Source: Site-B1 sp963722665
GTDB taxonomy: Bacteria; Bacteroidota; Bacteroidia; Flavobacteriales; Flavobacteriaceae
Direction: 5' to 3'
Assembly: GCA_963722665.1 (NCBI GenBank)
Contig: CAVRNW010000042.1
Coordinates: 49,458-113,457 of the forward strand
DNA: 64,000 bases
Shown: positions 36,161 to 44,709 of the stretch, piece after piece
How positions within the stretch are numbered: the stretch's first letter is position 1
Layout: every line of letters starts with the position of its first letter
Notes under the pieces: generated by a model
What the model saw: only the letters and a program-made list of their open reading frames with translations
Told to the model about the DNA's origin: nothing
Database searches by the model: none
Translations under genes and position numbers: made by a program

Positions 36161-38669
36161 ATGAAACATTCATATACAATTACAGGAATGACCTGTAACG
36201 GTTGCGGAGTCATGTTGAAGAAACACTTTCAAAAGTGAAAGGTGTTTCAAAGGCATCGGTTAATTTAGAAAAAGCCGAAGCAATTATTGAAATGGAATCT
36301 CATATTCCCATTGAAACGTTTCAAAAAGCTTTAAAAGATGATGGAGGTAGTTATAGCATTCATAATTTAGGAGAGCATCACAGATCGAGAATGAAATTTC
36401 CACTTCCGAGGAAGTAAAAAAAGGCAAAGGAACAGGGACTTTTTATTGCCCTATGCATTGCGAAGGTGATAAAACTTATAACAAAGCAGGCGATTGTCCG
36501 GTATGCGGTATGGATTTGGTTGAAGAAAGAAGTCTGGTTTCCACAAGCACACAATTCACTTGTCTGATGCATCCGGAGATTATCAAAGAAGAACCGGGTT
36601 CTTGTCCTATTTGCGGAATGGATTTAGTGCCAATTGAAGCTGATACTTCCGAAGAAGAGAAAACCTATAAAAAACTATTGAGGAAGTTCTGGATTGCTAT
36701 CGCGTTTACTGTGCCTATTTTTCTAATTGCCATGTCGGAAATGCTGGATAACAATCCCTTATATTCAATTTTAGAACAAAAAACATGGAACTGGATTCAA
36801 CTCGTGTTATCCATTCCAGTCGTATTCTATGCGACTTGGATGTTCTTTAAACGGGCTTGGACCTCTATTAAGACCATGAACTTAAATATGTTTACCCTTA
36901 TAGGGATAGGTTCTGGTATCGCTTGGTTATTTAGCCTATTTGCCATGTTATTTCCTGATGTGTTTCCAGCAGATTTTAAAACTGCTGAAGGCAATGTATT
37001 TGTGTATTTTGAAGCGGCGACTGTCATTCTCTCGCTGGTGTTATTAGGGCAATTATTAGAAGCCAGAGCACATAGCCAAACCAGTGGAGCCATAAAAGAA
37101 TTACTAAAATTAGTGCCTTCAACAGCCACTTTGGTAGTCGATGGAGAAGACGACACCGTAATTGCCATCGATAAAATTGAACGAGGCAACTTTTTACGCG
37201 TTAAACCAGGAGAAAAAATACCTGTAGATGGTGTCATAGTGGAAGGTGAGAGTCATATTGATGAATCCATGATAACAGGTGAGCCGATTCCAGTAGATAA
37301 GAACCTAAATGATACAGTGAGTTCAGGAACGATTAATGGTACGAAGTCATTTATAATGAAAGCCGAAAAAGTAGGCTCGGAAACCTTATTATCTCAAATC
37401 ATACATATGGTAAATACGGCCAGTCGTTCTAAAGCACCCATTCAAAAGTTGGCGGATAGAATCTCGAAGTATTTTGTTCCTATTGTATTAATAGTATCGG
37501 TTATAACCTTTATTGTTTGGACCATTTTCGGACCTGAACCTTCTTATGTATTCGCTTTTGTGAATGCTATTGCGGTATTAATTATTGCCTGTCCGTGTGC
37601 ATTGGGTTTAGCGACTCCAATGTCGGTAATGGTAGGTGTTGGTCGAGGTGCGCAGTCTGGTGTTTTGATTAAAAATGCAGAAGCTTTGGAAAAAATGAAT
37701 AAAGTTGATACGCTAATTGTGGATAAAACAGGAACGATTACAGAAGGTAAACCATCCGTTGAAAAAGTAGTGTCTTTAAATGATGAAATTGATGAAGATA
37801 GTTTAATACAATTGATAAGCTCTTTAAATCAATATAGCGAGCATCCTTTAGCCGAAGCTATTGTGGTTTATGGCAAATCAAAAAAAGCAGCCATAACCAA
37901 AGTAAACGATTTTGAAGCCATTGCAGGAAAAGGTGTGATAGGCACTGTGAACAGCAAAAAGGCAGCCTTAGGTAATGCCAAACTATTGGAACAATTCTCC
38001 ATTTCCATTTCTGCAGAATTAAAAAATAAAGTGATAGCAGAACAAGAACAAGGAAAAACGGTTTCTTATATCGCTGTCGATAATCAATCTGTTGGCTATG
38101 TAACCATTTTTGATGCCATTAAGGCTACCAGTCAACAGGCTATTCAGGAACTTCAACAAAATGGCGTTGAGGTCATCATGTTAACAGGTGATAATACCAA
38201 CACTGCGAAAGCCGTAGCCAAACAACTAAACCTTAAGCATTATAAGGCTGAATGCCTTCCAGAAGATAAGCTCAATGAAATTAAAGCACTTCAAGAACAA
38301 GGAAAGATTGTTGCCATGGCAGGTGATGGTATTAACGATGCACCAGCATTAGCCCAATCTGATGTGGGAATTGCAATGGGTACAGGAACCGATGTCGCGA
38401 TAGAAAGTGCCTCCATAACTTTGGTTAAGGGTAATTTAAATGGCATTGTAAAAGCCAAAAAACTAAGTCATGGTGTGGTCAAGAACATTAAACAAAACCT
38501 CTTTTTTGCATTTGTTTATAATGTATTGGGTGTACCAGTTGCCGCAGGAATACTTTATCCGGTTTTTGGGTTATTATTATCTCCTATGATTGCTGCTTTA
38601 GCGATGAGTTTTAGTTCTGTTTCTGTAATAACTAATGCATTAAGATTAAGAAAAATTAATATTGATTAA
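36161..38669 (+). pseudogene. copper-translocating P1B-type ATPase (CopA-like), two frame breaks
   Basis: A heavy-metal efflux ATPase. From ATG 36161 the product begins with an HMA domain (GMTCNGC, residues 9-15), but a missing base near 36206 and another near 36390 shift the frame twice. Read through both, the protein has about 836 residues: HMA domain (1-75), two Cys/His-rich metal-binding modules (FYCPMHCEGD...CPVCGMDL and CLMHPE...CPICGMDL), then the ATPase core with SIDESMITGEP (actuator TGE), the ion-path motif ACPCALGLATPMS, the phosphorylated Asp in DKTGTITEGK and GDGINDAPAL. The CPC motif indicates Cu+ (or Ag+). The core from 36453 onward is intact as one long frame. It ends 4 bases before the TonB receptor ATG. 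Confidence 0.9.
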
Positions 38670-38673
38670 AAAC

Positions 38674-40911
38674 ATGAAAAAAATTATATATATAATTCTA
38701 TTACTTCCAACTTTATTGTTCTCACAAGTGAGTATTACGGGAATGATCATGGAAGCAAACGATAAAAATGAGCATATAGGTTTAGCCGGAGCAAACGTAT
38801 ATTGGTTCGATACAACTGTTGGAACAGTTACTGATATTGATGGAAAGTTTGCACTCACATATAAAAAAGAGTATTCTAAATTGGTAATCAGTTATGTTGG
38901 TTTTAAAACAGATACACTGACCATTACCGAGCCCAAAATGATTCACCATTGGCTGCAACCAACAAGCAGTCTGGATGAAGTTACCGTAAAATCTAAAAGA
39001 AAAACAACAGCTAAATCATATTTAAGTGCTCAAAATATATCGATTGTCAGTAGTGATGAATTACTTAAGGCGGCTTGTTGCAATCTGTCAGAAAGTTTTG
39101 AAACCAATCCTTCAATAGATGTGAATTTTGCTGATGCCGTTACAGGAACACGACAAATAAAAATGTTAGGACTAACCAGTCCATATATTTTGATAGCAAC
39201 AGAGAATATACCAACAATTCGAGGAGCTTCTCAGGCCTATGGATTGAGTTTTACTCCCGGAACATGGGTTGAGAGCATCCAGATCACAAAAGGAGCAGGC
39301 AGTGTGGTAAATGGATTTGAAAGTATTTCAGGACAGATAAATGCAGAATTGGTAAAGCCTAGTAAAGATGATAAACTATTTGTAAATGCCTATGGCTCGG
39401 TTAATGGACGTATGGAACTCAATACTCATATCAATACAAAAGTTAGTAAAAGATGGGATACAGGTTTGTATTTACATGGAAATATTCGTGACAAAAAATT
39501 TGATAACAATGACGATTCTTTTTTAGATATGCCCTTAGCTAAACAGGTTAATTTTATGAACCGATGGCAATATACCGATCCCGAAAAAGGATTTGTCAGC
39601 TTTTTGAACTTTAGATATCTGAATGACGAAAAACAAGCCGGACAAATAGATTTTGATCCTGATAATGATAAGTTAACCACTAATTCATGGGGAAGCGAAA
39701 TAGATACAAAGCGTATTGATGTATCTGCAAAATTGGGTTACGTTAATCCAGAGATACCATATCAAAGTTTAGGTGTTCAAATTGCATTTAGTAATCATGA
39801 TCAGGAGTCTTATTATGGATTGAATGAATATGAGATCAAGCATAATAGCATCTATGCAAATGCCATTTATAATTCGTTAATTGGGGATTCAAGGCATAAA
39901 ATAAAAACAGGTTTGAGTTTTACTTTAGATGATTATGACGAATTGGTCAATTTGACAAATTACTCGAGAAAGGAGAATTCAATTGGAGCCTTTTTTGAAT
40001 ATGCTTATGACAATTTAGAGAGATTGAACCTTACTGCCGGAATTCGTGTAGATAATCATAATCTTTTGGGAGTTTTTGTAACACCAAGATTACATTTAAG
40101 ATATACAACTTGGGAGAAATCTGCATTTAGAGCTTCTATAGGAAGAGGTAAACGAAGTGCCAATATTTTTGCAGAAAACCAGAATTTATTTTCAACTTCC
40201 AGAAGTATAAACATATTAAATTCTGGTGGGAATATTTATGGATTAGATCCAGAAATTGCATGGAATTATGGTGTATCCTTTTTACAAGGATTCAATCTGT
40301 TTGAAAGAAAAGCAGATATAACCTTCGATTTTTACAGAACCGATTTTCAGAATCAGATTGTTGTAGATCTTGAAAATCCACAGGAGATAAATTTTTATAA
40401 TCTGGATGGTGATAGTTATGCCAATAGCTTTCAAGTAGAATTTAATTATAATGTTTTTGAATATTTCGATCTAAGAACAGCTTATAAATACTACGATGTT
40501 AAAACACAATACAATTCTGGTAAATTGGAAAAACCATTAACACCAAAACATCGTTTGTTTGCCAATGCATCCTATGAAACACATGCTAAGGAAAATGGCA
40601 GCCATTGGAAATTCGATGCTACTTATAATTGGTTGGGAGAGCAACGTTTTTCATCAACCGTAACTAGCCCAATGGAGTATCAATTACCAGAATATTCTCC
40701 AACCGTTGGTACTTTAAATGCACAGATCACCAAAGTGTTTTCTCCAAAATTTGAAGTATATTTAGGTGGTGAGAACGTCACTAATGTTAGACAGAATAAT
40801 CCAATTGTAAGCGCAGATAATCCATTCGGGCCTAATTTTGATACCACTTTTGTTTATGGCCCAATATTTGGAAGTATGTATTACGCTGGATTACGATTTA
40901 AAATTAAGTAG
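38674..40911 (+). CDS. TonB-dependent outer-membrane receptor of the copper cluster
   Basis: A 745-residue receptor, started at ATG 38674, which gives a clear signal peptide (IIYIILLLPTLLFSQ). A carboxypeptidase-regulatory-like domain follows (about 18-100, with GTVTDIDGKFALTY and LVISYVGFKTDTL), then the plug domain containing a Cys-Cys pair (LKAACCNLSESFETNPSID near residues 130-148), and a 22-strand barrel ending in aromatic/Ile YYAGLRFKIK. Neighbouring copper ATPase and HMA genes and the cysteine pair in the plug suggest copper or copper-chelate uptake (inference). It is probably cotranscribed with the ATPase. Confidence 0.88.
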   Translation: MKKIIYIILLLPTLLFSQVSITGMIMEANDKNEHIGLAGANVYWFDTTVGTVTDIDGKFALTYKKEYSKLVISYVGFKTDTLTITEPKMIHHWLQPTSSLDEVTVKSKRKTTAKSYLSAQNISIVSSDELLKAACCNLSESFETNPSIDVNFADAVTGTRQIKMLGLTSPYILIATENIPTIRGASQAYGLSFTPGTWVESIQITKGAGSVVNGFESISGQINAELVKPSKDDKLFVNAYGSVNGRMELNTHINTKVSKRWDTGLYLHGNIRDKKFDNNDDSFLDMPLAKQVNFMNRWQYTDPEKGFVSFLNFRYLNDEKQAGQIDFDPDNDKLTTNSWGSEIDTKRIDVSAKLGYVNPEIPYQSLGVQIAFSNHDQESYYGLNEYEIKHNSIYANAIYNSLIGDSRHKIKTGLSFTLDDYDELVNLTNYSRKENSIGAFFEYAYDNLERLNLTAGIRVDNHNLLGVFVTPRLHLRYTTWEKSAFRASIGRGKRSANIFAENQNLFSTSRSINILNSGGNIYGLDPEIAWNYGVSFLQGFNLFERKADITFDFYRTDFQNQIVVDLENPQEINFYNLDGDSYANSFQVEFNYNVFEYFDLRTAYKYYDVKTQYNSGKLEKPLTPKHRLFANASYETHAKENGSHWKFDATYNWLGEQRFSSTVTSPMEYQLPEYSPTVGTLNAQITKVFSPKFEVYLGGENVTNVRQNNPIVSADNPFGPNFDTTFVYGPIFGSMYYAGLRFKIK

Positions 40912-40912
40912 A

Positions 40913-40932
40913 ATTCCTGCGAAGGCAGGAAT
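40913..40932. repeat. short palindromic dispersed repeat (type A)
   Basis: ATTCCTGC-GAAG-GCAGGAAT is a perfect 8+8 bp hairpin just after the receptor stop. A related, degraded copy is at 61631-61650. From memory, this kind of element recurs between genes in flavobacterial genomes. Confidence 0.6.
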
Positions 40933-40966
40933 CTCATAAATTGAAACGAGAACATGAAAACAACTT

Positions 40967-40999
40967 GTCATTACGAGAAGAGAAGCGACGAAGTAATCT
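40967..40999. repeat. palindromic dispersed repeat (type B)
   Basis: A 33-bp element beginning GTCATTACGAG and ending GACGAAGTAATCT, with ATTAC/GTAAT ends. It resembles a family of intergenic repeats known from Bacteroidota genomes. It lies between the receptor gene and the HMA gene. Confidence 0.55.
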
Positions 41000-41062
41000 A
41001 TTAAAATGAATTTCAAACTAAAAGATTTCTTTATTACTCAACCTGACAAAAAAACCATAATT

Positions 41063-41416
41063 ATGAAAAAACTTTTAACAATAGCAATATTATTTATAGG
41101 AATGACATCCTTCGCACAAAACAAAAATGCAAAAGCCTCATTAGAAGTCGACGGTGTTTGCCTAATGTGTAAAGAACGTATTGAAAAAGCTTGTATTACA
41201 ACCAAAGGCGTAAAATCTGCGGTGTGGAATGTAGAAACCCACGAATTGAAGTTGATTTTTGACGAGCGTAAAACGAATTTGCAAACAATACAAGAAAATA
41301 TTGTAGCCGTAGGTCACGATACTCAAGAATTAACTGCTACTGATGAAGCCTATGCCAGTGTGCATCCATGCTGTAAATATCGAGATGAGGACGTGCAGAA
41401 AGAGCATAAGGAGTAA
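41063..41416 (+). CDS. secreted HMA-domain metal-binding protein
   Basis: A 117-residue protein started at ATG 41063, which opens a signal peptide (LLTIAILFIGMTSFAQ); an ATG further upstream at 41006 would bury that signal. The mature part is one heavy-metal-associated domain with the CxxC-type site GVCLMCKERIEKAC (about 34-47), the helix VKSAVWNVETHELKLIF and a Cys-Cys pair near the end (HPCCKYRD). It is likely a periplasmic copper chaperone or scavenger working with the upstream ATPase and TonB receptor; the metal identity is inferred from the neighbours. Confidence 0.87.
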   Translation: MKKLLTIAILFIGMTSFAQNKNAKASLEVDGVCLMCKERIEKACITTKGVKSAVWNVETHELKLIFDERKTNLQTIQENIVAVGHDTQELTATDEAYASVHPCCKYRDEDVQKEHKE

Positions 41417-41463
41417 AGGAATCATTACAAATAAGGCAACCAAACATAAAAGGGGAGAGTCTT

Positions 41464-41814
41464 ATGCCAAAGGTCCAATATAGAATTTATGTCATAGAAT
41501 TGTCTAAACGTGTTTTTACAGAAAATGCTAAATTTCGTACTGCAAATCCACAGTTTAATGGTGTTTTGCAATGTTTGTATGTTGGTATGACTAGTAAAAC
41601 GCCTAAGGAACGTTTCGTGCAACATAAAACAGGTTATAGAAATAAGAAAGGCTATAAGCTGTCCTCCAACATTGTAGAAAAATATGGGCTCTATCTTCGG
41701 CCAAGTCTTTACAATCATATAGATCCATTAGCAACAAGACAAGAAGCACTTAAAATGGAAGAAACTTTGGCTTTAGAATTACGAAGACAACGCTATGCTG
41801 TTTGGTATAATTAA
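41464..41814 (+). CDS. GIY-YIG-like nuclease-domain protein
   Basis: A 116-residue single-domain protein with the GIY-YIG layout: RIYVIEL (7-13) stands for the GIY strand, CLYVGMTSKTPKERFVQH (37-54) gives the YIG-like strand plus the catalytic Arg50, and EALKMEETLAL near residues 91-101 offers the metal-binding Glu. GIY-YIG domains cut DNA, but small stand-alone members often have unknown roles. A good purine-rich sequence (GGGGAGAG) lies 5-12 bases before the ATG. It is 47 bases after the HMA gene and has no evident functional link to it. Confidence 0.7.
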   Translation: MPKVQYRIYVIELSKRVFTENAKFRTANPQFNGVLQCLYVGMTSKTPKERFVQHKTGYRNKKGYKLSSNIVEKYGLYLRPSLYNHIDPLATRQEALKMEETLALELRRQRYAVWYN

Positions 41815-41939
41815 TTGGATATATGAATTTGTAAGTAGAATTAGTAAAATAATTGTTCACTTTTAGTTAAATATTAGCCAAAATAAAATCTGCGAATTGA
41901 ATTTGTGCGTACATTTATATCGTTCTTAAATTTATATTT

Positions 41940-42038
41940 ATGATACAATCAAAGTCAAATCAAAAACCTAGCCCTGCAAAGGCTACGCCTAAACAACAGG
42001 TTAAAAAGGTTTCACAGATTACTGCTAAGAAGAAGTAA
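41940..42038 (+). CDS. possible 32-residue basic peptide
   Basis: In the 370-base gap between the GIY-YIG gene and groEL, an ATG opens a 33-codon frame rich in Lys, Gln, Ser and Ala, with the ending QITAKKK. A purine-poor, AT-rich leader and a hairpin terminator at 42086 bracket it like a real transcription unit. I know no family for it and it could be a chance frame. Confidence 0.35.
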   Translation: MIQSKSNQKPSPAKATPKQQVKKVSQITAKKK

Positions 42039-42085
42039 TTTGTATGTGGTTTATTCCGATAAACCTTAGTCAAAAAAAACAAAAA

Positions 42086-42112
42086 AGACCACCCCTAAAA
42101 CAGGTGGTTTTG
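42086..42112 (+). terminator. terminator after the small basic ORF
   Basis: A 6-bp stem ACCACC/GGTGGT (42088-42093 with 42103-42108) inside A-rich and T-rich arms, 50 bases after the small ORF. Confidence 0.6.
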
Positions 42113-42133
42113 TATTTGATAACATATACTTGC

Positions 42134-42167
42134 AAAAAAAACGCCTTGATAATTCAAGGCGTTTTTA
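42134..42167. terminator. bidirectional terminator at the groEL 3' end
   Basis: ACGCCTTGA (42141-42149) pairs perfectly with TCAAGGCGT (42154-42162) around a TAAT loop, with an A-run before and a T-run after. It ends the minus-strand groESL transcript and can also stop readthrough from the plus strand. Confidence 0.88.
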
Positions 42168-42184
42168 TTTATTTATTTAAAGAA

Positions 42185-43816
42185 TTACATCATTCCCGGC
42201 ATTCCGCCTCCACCCATCGGTGGCATTGCAGGTGCATCTTCTTTAATATCAACTAAAGCACATTCTGTTGTTAGAATCATACCAGCTACAGAAGCTGCAT
42301 TTTCTAAAGCAATACGCGTTACTTTAGTTGGGTCTATAATTCCTGCTTTATGCATGTTTACATAGGTTTCAGATTTCGCATCATAACCAAAGTCACCTTT
42401 ACCTTCCATAACCTTAGCAACAACTACACTGCCTTCACCACCCGTATTTTCAACTATAGTTCTTAAAGGTGATTCAATAGCGCGAGCTACAATTTGAACA
42501 CCTGTTATCTCGTCTAAATTCTCTGTAGTGATCTTTTCCAATACAGATTTAGCTCTAATAAATGCAACACCTCCACCAGCAACTATACCTTCTTCAACAG
42601 CAGCTCGAGTTGCGTGTAATGCATCGTCAACTCTATCTTTCTTTTCTTTCATTTCAACCTCACTCGCGGCTCCAACATATAAAACAGCTACACCTCCAGC
42701 TAACTTAGCCAGACGTTCTTGCAGTTTCTCTTTGTCATAGTCACTTGTTGTAGTCTCAATTTGAGCTTTGATCTGGTTTACACGATTTTTGATCATGTCT
42801 TTTTCACCAGCACCATTCACAACAGTAGTATTATCCTTATCAATTGTAATGCGCTCTGCAGTACCAAGCATTTCAATTTTAGTATTTTCTAAAGTAAATC
42901 CTCTTTCTTCAGAGATCACAGTTCCGCCGGTTAAAATGGCTATATCTTCGAGCATTGCCTTACGTCTGTCACCAAACCCGGGAGCTTTAACAGCAGCTAT
43001 TTTAAGTGCGCCACGAAGTTTATTGACCACCAAAGTTGCCAATGCTTCACCATCAACATCCTCTGCAATGATCAATAATGGTTTTCCTGTTTGTGCTACT
43101 GGCTCTAATACTGGCAGCAGATCTTTCATAGTGGACACCTTTTTGTCATACAATAAGATATACGGATTTTCAAGATTAGCAATCATCTTTTCACTGTCGG
43201 TAACAAAATAAGGAGATAAATAACCTCTGTCAAACTGCATACCTTCAACAACATCTACATAGGTGTCTGTCCCTTTGGCTTCTTCAACAGTTATAACACC
43301 TTCTTTTCCTACTTTGCCAAAAGCTTCAGCAATAAGGTCTCCTATAACTACGTCATTATTTGAAGAAATAGCTGCTACTTGTTTTATTTTTTCTGATGAG
43401 TTTCCAACTTTTTTTGCTTGTTTTGCCAAGTCGATCACAATAGCTGCTACTGCCTTATCAATACCTCTTTTCAGATCCATTGGGTTAGCTCCTGCGGCAA
43501 CATTGCGTAAACCTTCTTTTACTATGGCTTGAGCAAGAACGGTTGCAGTCGTTGTTCCATCACCAGCAAGATCATTAGTTTTTGAAGCTACTTCTTTGAC
43601 CATTTGCGCTCCCATATTTTCAAGAGGATCTTCCAATTCTATTTCTTTTGCAACAGTAACTCCATCTTTCGTTACCTGAGGGCCTCCGAATGATTTACTT
43701 ATGATTACATTTCTACCCTTTGGACCAAGAGTCACTTTTACAGCATTTGCTAATGCATCTACTCCACGTTTTAGTCCGTCGCGTGCCTCTAAATCAAATT
43801 TTATGTCTTTTGCCAT
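42185..43816 (-). CDS. groEL: chaperonin GroEL
   Basis: A 543-residue group I chaperonin. N-terminal AKDIKFDLEARDGLKRGVDA, the nucleotide-binding LGPKGRNVI and AGDGTTTATVLA (residues about 86-97), the late VEEGIVAGGGVAFIRA, and the flexible Gly/Met tail PPMGGGGMPGMM are all present. It forms the double-ring folding chamber with GroES, encoded 110 bases upstream. The length and motifs show a complete, single copy in this window. Confidence 0.98.
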   Translation of the reverse strand: MAKDIKFDLEARDGLKRGVDALANAVKVTLGPKGRNVIISKSFGGPQVTKDGVTVAKEIELEDPLENMGAQMVKEVASKTNDLAGDGTTTATVLAQAIVKEGLRNVAAGANPMDLKRGIDKAVAAIVIDLAKQAKKVGNSSEKIKQVAAISSNNDVVIGDLIAEAFGKVGKEGVITVEEAKGTDTYVDVVEGMQFDRGYLSPYFVTDSEKMIANLENPYILLYDKKVSTMKDLLPVLEPVAQTGKPLLIIAEDVDGEALATLVVNKLRGALKIAAVKAPGFGDRRKAMLEDIAILTGGTVISEERGFTLENTKIEMLGTAERITIDKDNTTVVNGAGEKDMIKNRVNQIKAQIETTTSDYDKEKLQERLAKLAGGVAVLYVGAASEVEMKEKKDRVDDALHATRAAVEEGIVAGGGVAFIRAKSVLEKITTENLDEITGVQIVARAIESPLRTIVENTGGEGSVVVAKVMEGKGDFGYDAKSETYVNMHKAGIIDPTKVTRIALENAASVAGMILTTECALVDIKEDAPAMPPMGGGGMPGMM

Positions 43817-43926
43817 GATTGAATTATTAAGTTTTAAAAATTAAATTCCAAAATCCAAATAAAGGATGTTTGTTTGTATCTGTTGGAATTTGTGATTTGT
43901 AAATTGTTTTTTGAATTATTGTGCAA

Positions 43927-44205
43927 TTATATAACTGCGAGTATGTCTTCTTCTCTCATCATTAGATAATCCTTCCCATCTAACAGTAATTCTGAACCTG
44001 AATATTTTCCGTAAAGGACCTGATCTCCAACCTTCACTGTCATTGGTTCATCTTTTTTACCCTTTCCAACAGCCATAACTGTTCCTTTATGTTGTTTTTC
44101 CTGAGCAGAGTCCGGAATGTATAATCCAGATGCTGTTTTAGTTTCTGCAGGTAGTGGTTCAATAAGAACTCGGTCTGCTAATGGTTTGATATTAACTTTA
44201 CTCAT
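43927..44205 (-). CDS. groES: co-chaperonin GroES
   Basis: A 92-residue GroES: IKPLADRVLIEP near the N-terminus, the mobile loop ETKTASGLYIPDSAQEK (about 19-35), GTVMAVGKGKKDE and VGDQVLYGKYSGSEL, as expected for the lid of the GroEL chamber. It is the first gene of the groESL operon and is preceded by a Bacteroidota-type promoter at 44257-44288. I do not see a CIRCE element. Confidence 0.98.
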   Translation of the reverse strand: MSKVNIKPLADRVLIEPLPAETKTASGLYIPDSAQEKQHKGTVMAVGKGKKDEPMTVKVGDQVLYGKYSGSELLLDGKDYLMMREEDILAVI

Positions 44206-44256
44206 TTTCTATGATTTTGATTAATTAAATTTATTATTAACGATGAAGTGTTGTTC

Positions 44257-44288
44257 GAAAATTATGCCAACTAATGCCGACTGACAAA
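44257..44288 (-). promoter_or_regulatory. groES promoter
   Basis: On the minus strand TTTG (44288-44285) is followed after 20 bases by TAATTTTC (44264-44257), one mismatch from TAnnTTTG. The spacer carries two GTYGGCAT copies, possibly regulatory. Confidence 0.6.
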
Positions 44289-44305
44289 CTTTCAGTTAAA
44301 CTAAG

Positions 44306-44331
44306 AATGCCAACTGAACTCAGTTGGCATT
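44306..44331. terminator. perfect hairpin between secG and groES
   Basis: AATGCCAACTGA-AC-TCAGTTGGCATT is a perfect 12+12 bp inverted repeat. It probably ends the secG transcript, but the T-run on that side is short, and related sequence recurs within the groES promoter, so a regulatory role is also possible. Confidence 0.55.
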
Positions 44332-44358
44332 CTCTTATTTTATTGCTGCATATGTCAA

Positions 44359-44709
44359 TTATTGAGCAGTATCTTGAGCTGTAGTTGTTGTTTCCTGAAT
44401 ATCTATAGGAGTGTCCTGTAAAACCGGAATTTCTGCATCCTTGTCAAGAGCTTTTGATTCCTGTGCTGCTGCCCCACTGTTGATGGCGACATTGGATAAT
44501 AGTATTAAAACCAATAAAAGGGTTGCCAATGTCCAGGTACTTTTATCTAAAAAGTCTGTTGTTTTTTTGACACCACCTAATTGTTGTGTACCACCTCCGC
44601 CAAAAGAAGATGACAAGCCGCCACCTTTAGGATTTTGTACCATGATAACTACTACTAACAGAAATGCTACAATGACGATTAGGACTAAAAATATTGTAAA
44701 CGTACTCAT
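44359..44709 (-). CDS. secG: preprotein translocase subunit SecG
   Basis: A 116-residue SecG: an N-terminal helix (about 5-24), the conserved MVQNPKGGGLSSSFGGGG loop (23-40), a second helix (about 59-76) and a longer acidic C-terminal tail (residues 80-116) as is usual in Bacteroidota. SecG assists SecYEG in protein export. It starts at the stop of the TPR gene (shared base at 44709), so the two are coupled. Confidence 0.93.
   Translation of the reverse strand: MSTFTIFLVLIVIVAFLLVVVIMVQNPKGGGLSSSFGGGGTQQLGGVKKTTDFLDKSTWTLATLLLVLILLSNVAINSGAAAQESKALDKDAEIPVLQDTPIDIQETTTTAQDTAQ

Noticed and set aside
41006..41062. Upstream ATG for the HMA protein
   Set aside because: It would place 19 hydrophilic residues before a perfect signal peptide; ATG 41063 is preferred.
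42768..43211. Open plus-strand frame of about 147 codons inside groEL
   Set aside because: It is antisense to a certain gene, has no family resemblance and is explained by codon composition of groEL.
44206..44300. CIRCE (HrcA) operator before groES
   Set aside because: I looked for the 9-N9-9 inverted repeat beginning TTAGCACTC and did not find it.
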